The translations under genes and the position numbers were made by a program. The notes beneath the pieces were generated by a model. The model was not told the DNA's origin. It saw only the letters and a list, made by a program, of their open reading frames with translations, and did no database searches. DNA of 64,000 bases, from NCBI GenBank assembly GCA_916700875.1, contig CAKAKS010000066.1, positions 9,021,743 to 9,085,742 on the forward strand, in the 5' to 3' direction. The stretch comes from Sebastes aleutianus. Taxonomy: Eukaryota > Chordata > Actinopteri > Perciformes > Sebastidae. Shown piece after piece: positions 33,576-45,560 of the stretch; position 1 is the stretch's first letter, and every line of letters starts with the position of its first letter.

Positions 33576-35257
33576 TACACGCCAAAGTACAGGATATAAA
33601 ACTACAGGGGAATCTCTACCTGAAACCAATTCAGTTGCCATAATTACAACTTTAATGAGACAAACTCCACAGTGACAGACAGAAGCTGTGATACTTGCAT
33701 GAAAAGAACAAGGGGGAAAGCAGTGAGAATCTGAAGTGAGTTGTAACCTGCCTACTGTAGCTCCCACTGACAGCAGAGCGTCTCCCCATAACAACGCCGG
33801 GGCTTGTTATGCTAATTGCGGTGCATATATCCAAGTGAGAATCCAAGAGCTGCAGTCAAAGCCGCCGAGTTTGTCTGTGTAAAGTAGATTTAAATCTTCA
33901 TTATACTCTTCGTCACGTTTATTGAATTACAATGCTCTGCATCTGAATAGGGAGCGGATCTTTTTTTCTGTTCATTTTCAGATAAAGATTATTGCTGGAT
34001 CTGGGCATCGGACCAATTTATGGCTTTAGAGGTCTGAAAAATCTAACTTTAATTTGAGGAGGTGGCGGTGGAGGGAGTCATTGCTGATGGACATCATTTT
34101 CTGTGTCCGCGCCGAGGATTGCCGAGCCTTCGGAGGAGGAGGAGATTGGAACAGTGTTCTCATCATCCCTGAGCCACTGGGTCATGGTTTAAACACTAAT
34201 CCTGAAGGATGAGCGAGGCAGAAACATCCACCACAGCATGCTCCAAAGATTGCACCCCTTCTGTCTGATCGCATGCTCACAAACCAAAGTACTCGTGGTG
34301 GTAGGGAAAAGGGCAGCTGCAGCTGTCAAGCACTATGGCTCTGTCATTCTCAGCGGGGGGAACCAAACAGAACAGTTTATCCAACCGCTCTGACAAATAT
34401 GTGACAGAGGTTGCAGGTGAACGTTGGTTAACACTCGCGGAGTCGTGGCACGGCTCTGCCTGACATTAAATCGTGGACCAAAACAGATTTCCTCCACAAT
34501 GTTCCATCACAGCAATCAATAACACACTTGTAGGCCAACCATGGGCGTTTGCTTGACATTCACCGAGCGCTGGTACTGTAAGACACTTGGAAATAAAAAC
34601 CAACAGGTGCAGTTGTCAATAGGAATTGAAAAGCCATTACAACAAAGGCTACCTCCGGCTCTGCCTGCCTGGAGGCATCACTGCCAGCTTAATTATTGTT
34701 TTGCTGTCACAGCGATAATTCATTGAAATTACAGTGCTGTTGTGAAACATTCAGAGGCATGCCAGCTTGTCTTGCTGGGCAGTACAAACAGGTACCGTGC
34801 TGCTTTGATTAAAAAAACGTGCACCCTGTTGTTGGCTGAACCGTTTCTTCTGTATCGGAGCCGCCATTATTACTGGAGTTGCACTTAATGGTTCAATTAC
34901 GGAACAACCGCTGACTTTTGTGCTTAATTGCCAAGGAATCAATTAAGGTCTATTTTCCCCACACAAAGAATGAGATCCTTGTTAAAAAATGTGGCCAATC
35001 TGGGATTCAGTTACTGGAGTATTGAGCAGACACTCGCCATAAAACCTCAAGACATGGATGCACCCTGAAAGGAAATTTCGACCAGGTTAAAAAAAACTAA
35101 AACTTACTGAGGCAATTATAGAGGCAAACCATGGAGCATAACAAACTCATTATCTTGTGTTACTGGTTGCCGGAAGACAACGGTAGAAACGTGGGTGTGA
35201 GAGTAGGAGAGAGGAGTGTGTTGTGTTGGAGTACAGAAAGTGTAGCTTAGTGTTATC
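33576..35257. promoter_or_regulatory. Unassigned; candidate conserved block at 33660-34200
   Basis: The block holds an inverted pair CATAACAA (33787-33794) and TTGTTATG (33804-33811) around a GC core, then GCTAATTGCGGTGCATATAT (33811). These are SOX-like and homeodomain-like words close together. GGAGGAGGAGGAG occurs at about 34133. The rest of the interval shows no gene or recognised repeat. Confidence 0.22.
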
Positions 35258-35865
35258 ATAGACTGTATATAAGGAATGGACAAACTCACTGTGAAGTCAC
35301 CCATTGGTTTGTGGACTGCCGTTTTGAAGCCTCGAGTTTGGCATTTAGGGCCATCGCCATCTTGGTTTTTTGCAACCGGAAGTGACACAAGAGGGTGGAG
35401 CTAAGGACGACTGAACACTGAATAAGACATTTTTAGGTAACCAAAATGTTACAATTAACTTTCATGAGCTGAAAACCCACTTAAGTTTTAAAATGAAAAC
35501 ACAAAAAACACCCAGACTGGCAATGCAGTGTTAGCAACCAGTTAATCACAAGGTAGCCACGCCCTAAAGCATCCCCTGCTTTATGGTCTATTTGACTCAA
35601 AATGGGACCATAATTTACTAAATGAACATCATGCTGTATTGAAGAAGACTTGAAACTAGCGATTGAGACCATAAACTCATGTTTACAATGTTTACTGAGG
35701 TAATAAATCAAGTGAGAAGTAGGCTCATTTCCTCATAGACTTCTATACAATCAGACTTCTTTTTGCAACCAGAGGAGTCGCCCCCTGCTGGCTATAGAGG
35801 GAATGCAAGTTTAAGGCACTTCAGCATTGGCTTCACTTTTCAAACTCGGAGGTTGCCCACTGAGT
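35258..35865. mobile_element. Dispersed fish repeat, about 600 bp
   Basis: It begins near TAGACTGTATATAAGGAATGG, contains CACCCATTGGTTTGTGG and CGCCATCTTGGTTTTTTGC, and ends with GTCGCCCCCTGCTGGC and GGCTTCACTTTTCAAACTC. The right end is shared with the repeat at 40794-42018. Frames are short and give no protein that I recognise. The boundaries are approximate because no target duplication is visible. Confidence 0.6.
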
Positions 35866-36039
35866 GTTATCTCAGAGAATTTCAATGTCATGGCTGAATA
35901 TTTAGATGATTTTGACAATGAATATTCAACACAAGATTTCAGAACTAGAGTTCTTTATGCAAGACTTGGTTAGACACAATAACAAACAGACCGGATGAAG
36001 TGAAAGGCAAGGAAAAAATTTTTTATTTCTCTCTAGGGT

Positions 36040-36293
36040 CCTTTCCATAATGTTGTCAGACACTTCTGAAAATCTGAGCCTGTCAGTTGCAAAAACAAGC
36101 ACTTTTAGTGGACGTATATTGATGGTGAGGAATTGCCCCGAGTGATTACACTATACAGCCCATTTAGCGTCTGTCTTCTACAGCGTTATCCCTCAATACT
36201 GGACCAATTTTAAAAACAAATGTTGTCCCCACTTACACACAATAACATGGGAAAATAGGGTCCATTTCAAAAAGTACTGAAGTTACCCTTTAA
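36040..36293. mobile_element. Repeat ending in AAGTTACCCTTTAA
   Basis: From GGGTCCTTTCCATAATGTTG (36038) to GAAGTTACCCTTTAA (TTAA 36290-36293). From memory this is a common percomorph element; the TTAA edge hints at the TTAA-target group, but the left edge lacks a matching TTAA. No coding frame. Confidence 0.45.
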
Positions 36294-38409
36294 GGCTTAT
36301 TGGGTATTCAATATTGGATTTTAAGGTGAGAAGGAATTAACATAATCTTACTGGATGTGTTTGCTCCATTATTGGATTTAACATTTAAATATCAATATTC
36401 CCACACAAGAGGGCTGAGTCTTGCCACATCAAAATATCTGTATATATAAATTGTCAATATTAAGAGCGACGAGTGTTTGTCCTCATATTTTTGTCTTGCA
36501 GCAACTATGATCTTAATGTATACTGCAGAAAAAGAGTGACTATAGGACTGGAATTGATCTTTTCACTTTTTTTACTGCTGCTTACAGATAAAGGGCATCA
36601 CACAGCTGCAAGCACAACACCGCAGATGCATTGTGGGAGATATTCCCAGCCCTGACGCACCTTGGACCTGTGAGTAAGACGTGAGTTACTTACCGCCAGG
36701 CGCGCTGTCGCCTGTCCCTGGAGGACCAATTACTCTGTATGTTTGCCCTAAAGTCTCATCATTAAACACATCGAATGTTTGAATAAAATATCAGCCGAGG
36801 CAGAAAATGTGGTTCACCCTATTGATGGCCTCACAGCTTGATAAGAAGAAGCTGTCAGTTTACAGGATAAGGCTGAAGGTATTCTATGTATTGTCAAGAA
36901 ATCCCATAAAAAAAAAATATGCAGTCTCAATACATCTGGAAAATATGAACTCATGACCCTCACAAACACAATGAGGACCCAAAAACATTTCATTTATATA
37001 TGACAAAAATAATGAAAGATTGAAAATACCTCAGGCTCCCCAAAATGTTAAAACCTATTTTTATAGCCCACAAATTCTGGCTCGTTCCCCTGAATCCCCC
37101 CGCATGGACAGATGGCAAACAAACTCTAATTCCTATCAAGTTAAGGCAGGTGTGCATTTGCTCGAGGTAAAATGCCGTGGCAATCCTCCGGAGTCGAAGC
37201 TGTCTGGCCCTTGGCAACCTCACAACCTTGAAGGTCAGCTTCTCAAAGGCAACTGATACCCCTGACTGCAGCTCTTTCTGCTCGTCATCCATTTTGGCAA
37301 ATGGCAAGACCGGGCTGATCAATCAGGAGCCGTCAAAAGGCCAAATAGAAAAAAAAAAGGCCAAACCATAGTCCTGATCCTCTGTATCGACTGCTTGGAT
37401 TATAGAGGATCACCCTCCGGGCTCTCTGCACGATTTGGCCATAACTCCGATCGTGATGATAACTGCAAACTTCAGAAATCAAACTGCGTGCATCTGTCCT
37501 CCTGCTCGTCTGCCAGTCTGTAAAACGATCGATCTGTTTGAATGAAATAATGCATCTGTTCTGCATTACAGCAGCAGGAAATATGTTGTTGAAAAGTCGT
37601 AGTCGTGGAGCAAAATCGACGTGTTCCAACATCAAACACCGTATATATTCCAAGAATTTCCTCCGGCAGACATACTTAAACATGCATTCAATAATGGAAA
37701 ATCTGTAACCGTTAAATTTTTAAATCAAATAGTGAGCATCTGTCTGCTGATTTGTTCATCCGTCTTACCCTGAGGAGGTACAACGGTGTCGATGCGGTGA
37801 ACAGATATCATGAAATTAAACTTTTAAGTATAAAAACACTGTCATTATTAACAGCAGTGAGTCAGTGATTGTTAAATGTCAGGTGCTAAAATCTGTGCGA
37901 TTTTATTGCCTGTAATCTTATTTGTTGTATATCTACAACTTTGTTTAATGTGCTGCTGCTGTCTTGGCCAGTACATTCTTGAAAAGGAGATTTTTTAATC
38001 TCAATGAGGCTTTTCAAGGTGAAAAATTCAAAGATTGCTTAAAGGTAATCTGTGGAGTTTTAGACCACTTCTGGCAATACGGTGCAAGGTTTGATTTTGT
38101 ATGTATCTCGTGCTCTGTTATCAAGGTGCACAAGGACAGACATGTATGTGCGCTAGGGTTTGATGGCATTTTATTGAATCTGAATCCAGCATTAATTCCG
38201 AACCCATTTGAATCCCTTATAGAATCTTTTAAGGTTTAGCTTTAAACATTTACAAGTAACTAAACTTAAAGATCTAAAATCTCATTTCATTAGATAAGAA
38301 ACACTGCGATCTTTGGTGGTAGTGAAAATGAGAAATTAAATCTTACTTATACCTCTTATTTTTCCCCAAGCTATTTACTCCCAACACTGGAGGTCCTGAT
38401 GCAGTACTA
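36294..38409. other. Unassigned; moderately GC-rich at 37080-37640
   Basis: Minus-strand frames at 36990-37322 (FEKLTFKVVRLPRARQLRLR) and 37333-37683 are the longest here. Neither has a recognisable domain, and plus-strand frames are equally open, so I do not call genes. It could be conserved regulatory sequence. Confidence 0.3.
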
Positions 38410-38650
38410 TTAAAGGGGACATATCATGCTCATTTTCAGGTTCATACTTATATTTTGGGTTTCTACTAGAACATGTTTACATGCTTTAATGTTCAAAAAC
38501 ACATTATTTTTCTCATACTCTCAAATCTGAATAGCTTGTTGAAACTTGTTGCTGCCCACAAAAAAAAAAGCTGACTGGGTTGTTTTGTTTCACATTTTAT
38601 GGGTTGTTAGGCACTCCAGATACCCAAATGAATGTGCACAAGCACTGAAC
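38410..38650 (-). mobile_element. Partial family T2 element, reversed, chimeric interior
   Basis: It begins at TTAA 38410-38413. The next 110 bp (GGGGACATATCATGCTCATT..., ...ACATGTTTACATGC...) match the reverse complement of the right ends at 47713 and 63860. After about 38522 the sequence departs from the other copies, so this is a different subfamily or a junction with unrelated DNA. No second terminus is visible; the end coordinate is approximate. Confidence 0.6.
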
Positions 38651-38973
38651 GGGATTTTTTGGCTGAATAGAGTTTACCAGACAACAGCTGAAAGTAAAAT
38701 TTGACTGTAGCTGTCAAATAATTCATGTTAATTAGCAACAGTTTCTATTGCATTTATATTGTTTATCTGCATTTTAACCAGCAAAAAATGCGAAGCCACC
38801 TAAACGTTTTCTACATTGCTCTTTGCTAATAAAAAAGTAAGCATCAGAGCTTAGCGAATGTAGGTATTTTGCCGACAAGAAACCAGATAAGAAATGGAAC
38901 CAGCTGCCAGAACCCCAATCCAACGAGCATGTGGGATGCAATACACATTCTTCTCCACTGGTTGAAATATAAA
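38651..38973. other. Unassigned
   Basis: Short AT-rich interval between the partial T2 element and the SINE; nothing recognised. Confidence 0.3.
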
Positions 38974-39257
38974 CACTGTCGCCTCACAGCAAGAGGGTCG
39001 CAGGTTCAAACCCAACATGGGGCCCTTTCTGTGTGGAGTTTGCATGTTCTCCCCATGTTAGCGTGGGTTTTCTCCGGGTTCTCAGGTTTCCTCCCACAGT
39101 CCAAAGACATGCAGGTTAATTGTTGACTCTCTGTCTCTATGTGTCAGCCCTGTGATAGTCTGGCGACCTCTCCAGGGTGTACTCTGCCTTCGCCCAATGC
39201 CAGCTGGGATCGGCTCCAGCCCCCCCCCACGACCCTGAAAAGGATGGATGGATGGTT
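38974..39257 (+). mobile_element. SINE with tRNA-like head and L2-type tail
   Basis: The left part CACTGTCGCCTCACAGCAAG then GGTTCAAACCC (39003-39013) fits a tRNA-derived head with a B-box (GWTCRANNC). The A-box half is missing, so it is 5' truncated. The body (GGAGTTTGCATGTTCTCCCC, GGGTTTTCTCCGGGTTCTC, CCTCCCACAGTCCAAAGACA) is the LINE-2-like tail widespread in fish SINEs. It ends in short tandem GGAT units (39243-39255), the usual 3' end of L2-mobilised copies. Orientation is plus. The family name is left open. Confidence 0.85.
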
Positions 39258-40793
39258 GAAATACAAATATGGAGTGCACACGAGCCATAAAATATGAAAG
39301 AAAGAAGAAGCAACGCTATGAATGAAAGATGTTTGTGGTAACATGCCTAGAAATAACAAATTGCAAATATTTTGAGGAAAGAAATGCATTCTGTATAATT
39401 GTAAGGACTCAAGGACATTTACAGTACAACCCACAGGGAACCTTTAATGTTCCATATCATCACAATTCTAGTATCTACAGCATCCGTAGAGCCTGCAAGC
39501 TGGGAAGCTTGAAATAGATACAATAGCAGCATTTGAACACAGGCTCATATATATTTGAGAGAGCTAATGCATGATGGATAATATCACCCTATTGTCCCAC
39601 CAAGTGCTGCTTTTCATCCCTCGTTGGCTCAAGTATCACTGCGGTTGCCGTCCTGAAAGGAAACTGTCATCAGGAATCACAATAGACTGCCAGTAGCTTG
39701 TCAGTTGAGAGACATTTCATCTTACAATAATAATTTCACCCCAGTGTTCGACATCAACAATTGATAATGTGCAGTGTGAATTCTGGGGTGTGTTGAATAT
39801 GAATGCGCCGAGGATTTCAGCAATAGTTACCACTCTGCTTAGACATTTTGGAAATCTCAGAGATCAAACGTTGTGCTAACTCTTCACAGTGTCAGTCCTC
39901 TCTGAGTCTTTCAGCCGTGTCGTGTAAGAGCTTTTGTGATCAATACAGTCAAGAATTCTCCTTGAAACAAAAAAAATCTGTTTTAGTGAATAGGTTTCAC
40001 AACATTACATCATGGATGAGACTGTACACGGGCAGAAACATCTCAGTGAATCGCCGCATTCATTCGGAAGGCATTTAATACAGCTCATGCATTTTCCAAT
40101 TACACTTCAGTGTCGGCCGCTGAATTGTAAATGCATAGTTAGCAGTCATCTATTTTGTTTCTCGAAGGTTTAATGAAGTAATGAATCAACATAGGACTTC
40201 ATTATTTCTCTGCCTACAGTGAATCCACAGTGTGCTACATACTGTGAGCTTTTGGCACAGGTTAAATTATTGAGGCTCAGAAGGCCGACAATTTTATTCC
40301 TTAACAATTCCCCCAAGGGCTGTGGGGATACGTAATATTAATTAAAACAACTAAACATGACAAACACATTTACAGTGATCCACACTAGATGGCTAACCGG
40401 AAATGTACTGCTAGACAAATACATGAACTGTAACAAGTGTACAGCACTTAGTTAAATGAGATTAGTTAATCCTAATATTGTTTACTATCAATGAGAAGGA
40501 CAGTATGTACAACATCTTCGTGTTCCAGTATTAGGTCGGTTGCAAAGAGCGCCTCGCAGTCTCTTTGGGCAACTTAAGGCGGGCATTAAATATTAAGTGT
40601 TGTACCCAAACATGTACAGCACAAGAACTGCCTAAATGTGCTTCCATGCATGCATGTATTGATGGAAACATAAAAGCAACATATATAATATGCATGATGC
40701 CAAAAAGGCAGTTGCTGAGCTATAAGAACTCTATGCACTTATTAGACTGTGCTATTATTCACATACCACTGCATTCCCCTAAAAAGCTACTTA
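39258..40793. other. Unassigned
   Basis: No repeat with a partner here, no convincing frame and no RNA gene recognised. Confidence 0.35.
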
Positions 40794-42018
40794 GACAGTA
40801 TACAATCTGGACGTAGTCTCCGTAACATCACCCGTAGGTTTCTGAAGAGCCATTGAAGCTCAAAGTGGGTGATTCTGGCCATTGGCATCTTGTCAGTGAT
40901 GCTTAACTCCCTCTAATCCAAAAATGGGCAAAGAGGTGGATCGTTGGTGGAGCTGAAGTGAGCCCGGGTGACGCAGCAGAGCAGACATCTAGCAGCTCGA
41001 CCTGGTTCGGCACCCACCTGTCACTCAAAGCGACCACAACCTCAATTATGCCGAACTTTAAGCCTTAATGCAATTTAAACGGGTGAGTTGTATAAAAATT
41101 AGGGCTGTCAATCGATTATGATATTTAATTGCGATTATTTGCAAATGAATCACACATTTGTATTTGTTCAAAATGTACCTTAAAGGAAGATTTTTCAGGT
41201 ATTTAATACTCTTATCAACATGGGAGTGGGCAAATATGCTGCTTTATGCAAATGTATGTATATATTTATTATTGGAAATGCATTAACAAAACAATGATAC
41301 TGCATTGAGCATAGAAAAATATGCTCAAATCATAACACGGCAAAGTGAAGCCCAACAGGCAATAACAGCTGTCAGTGTGTCAGTGTGCTGACTTGACTAT
41401 GACTTGCCCCAAACTGCATGTGATTATCATAAAGTGGGCATGTCTGTAAAGGGGAAACTCGTGGGTACCCATAGAACCCATTTATATTTCACATATCTTG
41501 AGGTCAGAGGTTAAGGGACCCCTTTGAAAATGGCCATGACTGATTTTCCTCGCCAAAATTTAGAGTAAGTTTGGAGCGTTATTTAACCTGATTCGCGAAA
41601 AGCTAGTATGACATGGTTGGTACCAATGGATTCCTTAGGGTTTTTGTAGTTTCATGTGATGCAAGTATGTTCAATTTAGCATTAAAACTGAGCCTGAGAA
41701 GATCGATTGCATTAATGGGTTAAAGAAATTTGTAGCGTTAAAACTAATTTGCGCTAACGCGTTAACTTTACAACCCTAAGAAACATCCACCCCCGTACAG
41801 TTGTCATGAACGGGCAAACTAGCTAGAGAGACCAAAACCGTTTTTTGTACCAGGCTGTAAACATGTTTATTTCTGCTGTAAAGTTGGGTATTTTAACACA
41901 GGGGTCTGTGGGGATTGACTCACTTTTGGAGCCAGCCGCAAGTGGCTATTTGAGGAACCGCATTTTTTTGGCACTTCTGCGTTGGCTTCACTTCTCAGCA
42001 CCGGAGGTTGCCGCTTGG
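40794..42018. mobile_element. Dispersed repeat interrupted by hAT copy C
   Basis: The left half (40794-41099) begins near GACGTAGTCTCCGTAAC and the right half (41779-42018) ends with GGCTTCACTTCTCAGCACCGG and GGAGGTTGCC. The right end resembles the right end of the repeat at 35258-35865 (GGCTTCACTTTTCAAAC, GGAGGTTGCC), so the two belong to related families. Without the insert the host copy would be about 540 bp. I see no terminal inverted repeats or coding capacity. I recognise this from memory as a common percomorph repeat; its class is unknown to me. Confidence 0.65.
41100..41778 (-). mobile_element. hAT-type miniature transposon, copy C, nested
   Basis: It runs in the opposite orientation to copies A and B, from TAGGGCTGTCAAT at 41100 to CAACCCTA ending at 41778. 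The flanks ataaaaat (41092-41099) and agaaacat (41779-41786) match at 6/8. The interior carries the reverse complement of the shared blocks, for example ACTCGTGGGTACCCATAG near 41457. It sits inside another repeat (40794-42018), whose two halves resume on either side. Confidence 0.85.
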
Positions 42019-42327
42019 GAAATGCACATAATTACATTTGTGCATAGCGTGGACCCAGTCCAACTCATATACTGAAAAAGCACTGCATTATTAATGATGG
42101 TGTAAATTCCTATGGAACAAGCCTCAGTGTTTGATTCACAAAATAGGGATATTTCCTGAGAGTGAGGCCGTGTTGCAGCATTGATCCAAATGTTGGATAA
42201 CATGGCAATTTGTGTAATGAAGGACTTCTCCTGCCACAATCTGTAGTGCTATAATCACAACCCCATTCACTGACATGTCATTTTTCCTCCATCAACTGAA
42301 CGCCGCTCAAATGCACCGGTACTCTAA

Positions 42328-42341
42328 CCCCCCCCCCCCCC
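42328..42341. repeat. 14-C homopolymer
   Basis: Followed directly by CACCACCACC. Such runs are also prone to sequencing error. Confidence 0.9.
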
Positions 42342-44633
42342 ACCACCACCCTGCCCTGCCTCGAGATTTCTTGGCATTTGCCGAGCTTTGGCCCCTGCCT
42401 CGTCTCAGCAAATGCACAATCAATTTTACCTTCTTGTCTCCTGTTTCTAATCCCCCAACTACCTTCGTTCCTTGCTCGATACAGTTCGGGTTCGGTACAC
42501 TCACTCTGCTCGATGGTTTCTGCCCTATCAGGTGCGCAGGGGATCGAATGTCGGCACTGTCAGGCGGCTCGTCTCAGCGCCTGAAGACGAATACCAGACA
42601 GTTACTCCTTCTCTTCGCTCTGTCTTATTATCCTTCACCTTGTCTCGCGTTTGCTGCTTCACCTTTATGCTGTGCACGGAAATTAATAGAAATCATAGCT
42701 ATTACACACAAATCAATTCCCAAAGGCTCAATCAGGCATGAAAGGCCTTATTACATTATGTTATACTCATTATCAGTTGAACACAAAAGGCATAGAAGAG
42801 GCCTTAGCCCTTTTGTGATTAATCAAAAGCACTTGAGGGTAAAAGCTTTATATCTGATACCTTTGAACAAATGTATCCATTTTCACACAGATTAGAGTTA
42901 TTAATTTTGATGGGCACAGTGGAATATCTTTCTTATTCTCTGCCACAATGCCTCTTCTATATACTTTACGGCTGCGAGTCTCCAGCTGTGATAAAGGCGA
43001 TGCAGTCAAGATCTCGGAAATCACACTGTACAGTCTGAATAAATAAAGCCTCGTCAATCATCGCCAGGCTGACATGTTGTAAAATGCCTCATTAATGGCT
43101 TAATGAATCACAATATAAAGGTGTTGCCATCTCTCCCGCCTGCCTATAGCCATATATACGTGCATGTCACTTTTATTGATCCAGCCCGTACGTGTTGATA
43201 TATGGTCTCAATCTAATTGCACTCAGTGAAGGTTTTTATGGGTGTTTGCAGGGAAGGACATTTATATGGGGCTGCTTGAGCTCACCTCCAGTCATGTGAT
43301 TTTGTCATCTGGTTTCCTGGGACAAAACTGCGCCTCCGTCATTAAAAATAATCACTGGTTAGGGAGAAAGATAGCAAAATGAAAGGGCACTGTATGTTTT
43401 ATTAATAAATCCTGCGACAATCACTCCGTGGCTGCGAGAGGTAACGAAGAGAATCACAGATGAGACGATTCATTAGTTTGTACTGATCGTTGCAGACAAA
43501 ACACCGCTATTATGAGCAGCATAACTTCTCAGTTGCCGAAAGGGCTAATTCACTTTTTTTTTTCCCAGTTTACCTCGTGTGAGTTTGCTGTAATGTAAAA
43601 AAAAAATCAATACTCCATCCCACAGGGAGAATACCAAGAAAATTGATGTTACAACGTGATGTATGTGAAACAGTCTCCAAGAGCAAACAGCTGTGGTAAG
43701 ATACAATCCCTAAAGTGGTATTGCCAAACATTACCTTCCCAAGGTCACCCATAGAATAACAGGATACTGTTCTCAGGGCCACAGAGAAGATATCAGGTAG
43801 TGGGCTAAATGACCCGCCTCATTCCTGCAGCCATTACTCCCCTGTCAGTCACGCTCCCCACAGAAATTGTAGACAGTAATGACTTCATAACTGATAACAG
43901 TTGTTGAACTGCCAGTAATATGAATGTCTTCAATTGTTCTTTAGAATACAAAGCCACTGATTACATTCAGATATCCGTAATGTCCTTTAGATCGATGTTT
44001 GTGGCTATTGCAGAAGCAGTTAAATGTGTGATCATAGGTCTCAATTGTACTGAAGTGGTGTATGTGTAAGTGCTAATGTGCACATACTAAGAGTGTTAGG
44101 AGCATCCGTGTGCCATGGTCTTTGGTATAAATTAGCGAGTAATTATCAGTTTCTTAAAATTAGCCCGTAAAAATATGATGGACAATTTACTCTTTTCATT
44201 GCTTTGTAATTAGTCCAGAGGGATTCTTTTTTATGCGTCACTGTTAAATGTCTAGATGACAGCCCCATTTATGTTCACCTTTTCGCACTGAAAAAGCAAA
44301 AGAAAAGCACAGCTGATGTATTAAATTGATGAACTGAATGTAGAAAAGTGAAGGATTCATCGTGTAATTACTTTCAGGGAATTATGATATAACCATTCTT
44401 TTTCCCCATTGTTGAGAGTTCTTGCATGGAAGCTCTGCTATACTGTACATCTGCTGTACTTTTATATAGACGGCAAAATCCAAAGTGAAATGTGAGCTTA
44501 ACCTCTATGTCAAAGATGTTAACAAGTGTCAAAGTGCACATGTAAACCTTCATTTCTGAGCGACCAGTTAAAGTTACATGTTTTTAAATTGCACAAAAGT
44601 CATTACAGGTTTTACTAGAAAAGTGCACTCATG

Positions 44634-44650
44634 CACACACACACACACAC
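44634..44650. repeat. (CA)8 microsatellite
   Basis: Perfect dinucleotide repeat, followed by GCACA. Confidence 0.93.
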
Positions 44651-44659
44651 GCACAACCG

Positions 44660-45115
44660 AATACATAAAAGACAATAATGTCAAACACAGTTATTGCCAC
44701 TGAAATGCACTGATGTATTGTAACAAGCGTTTTACAGGTAGGGTTGGTAATTGTCTTGGGCCTGTGTGTTTACCTGTGTGTGTGTGTGTGTTCTTTTGTG
44801 CCTGTGTGTTTCCCCACGTACCGCCTTTCTCCCCGACCCTTGCGGTTGCAGCGGGTGGCCGAATCATATCGCTAATCATGGCTGGGGAATTTACGATGGT
44901 CAGTTGACCAGTGTCCGTAGTCGTATGACAGCTACCTTGAAATCTGTGTGTGAACTGTGACACATGTGAACTGTTATATTTTTGTATTTTGTCTGTTTTT
45001 GTCTTTGGTTAATAAATCCCTCCTTATTTTTGCTTACACCTCCATTTCCTGGATTTTTTTTCTCCCCGGTTTAATTTTATTGTTACCCCCCTCATTCAAC
45101 GGCCCAATCGGGGAA
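44660..45115. other. Possible LTR or retroelement-derived fragment
   Basis: A GT-rich tract leads to GGTTGCAGCGGGTGGCCGAA (44844), then AATAAATCCCTCC (45011), a polyadenylation-like signal, and a TC-rich stretch ending CGGGGAACGTTGCACAAA. This arrangement could be part of an LTR or a processed transcript end, but no matching second LTR or protein frame was found. Confidence 0.25.
44775..44790. repeat. (TG)8 microsatellite
   Basis: Perfect dinucleotide repeat, with further CCTGTGTGTTT phrases on both sides. Confidence 0.93.
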
Positions 45116-45349
45116 CGTTGCACAAATACATTTTTGTTAAATTTGTTGAAATTCTCTTTACATCCCGACGGCAAATAATAAATCAAATACTCTGACACAA
45201 AAAAAAAGAAAAACTGGGTATCTGTGGCTGTCGAAGGATTGTGATCTGTCTGCAAGAACTCTGCCTCGTGCACTCATTACACATTACCAGAGTCTTCCAC
45301 AAGCTGCTTGGTTGACAGCTTTGAGTACTAACAATAGCCATTTTCATTG

Positions 45350-45560
45350 TTTACGTTGATAGTGATAATTTTGGGGGAGTGGCTTTGGAGGGAGGCCTGA
45401 AGTGATGGGCTGTCAGTGTCGCCGCTTGCCGACTTTCTCCCTAGATTTAGTGACTTTTGGAGCTAGTGCTGCCAACTACTTTCATTGGAAAACAGTTGGC
45501 AACACTGGGCTCAGTTTTTCGGTTAGATCTTTTTTTTAAATCTAGTGTAGTCTTGCTAGT
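45350..45560. other. Probable dispersed repeat
   Basis: GGAGTGGCTTTGGAGGGAGG (45376), TTTCTCCCTAGATTTAGTGA (45434) and a small inversion GCCAACTACTTTCATTGGAA with CAGTTGGCAACAC are features I remember from fish repeats. No second copy in this window. Confidence 0.35.

Larger units (their letters stand above)
42019..44659. promoter_or_regulatory. Unassigned; candidate conserved block at 42900-43450
   Basis: A 14-C run lies at 42328-42341, followed by CACCACCACC. The 206-codon plus frame at 42275-42895 spans the C run and looks like chance. The block at 42900-43450 includes ATTAATGGCTTAATGA (43091-43106), a paired TAAT motif, and is free of recognised repeats, which is suggestive of regulatory DNA only. 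CA dinucleotides form a run at 44634-44650. Confidence 0.22.

Noticed and set aside
36694..36734. Possible minus-strand microexon between a CAG acceptor-like site and a GTAAGT donor
   Set aside because: The donor is good, but the acceptor lacks a pyrimidine tract, the exon would be about 40 bases, and no neighbouring exon or protein family can be identified.
37078..37322. Minus-strand frame with FEKLTFKVVRLPRARQLRLR
   Set aside because: It looks protein-like, but the plus strand is equally open, no splice sites frame it, and no family comes to mind.
39003..39013. B-box GGTTCAAACCC as a tRNA gene
   Set aside because: There is no cloverleaf around it. It belongs to the truncated tRNA-like head of a SINE.
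42275..42895. 206-codon plus-strand frame
   Set aside because: It runs through a 14-C homopolymer and a CAC repeat, has no recognisable domain, and two other frames are open over the same DNA.
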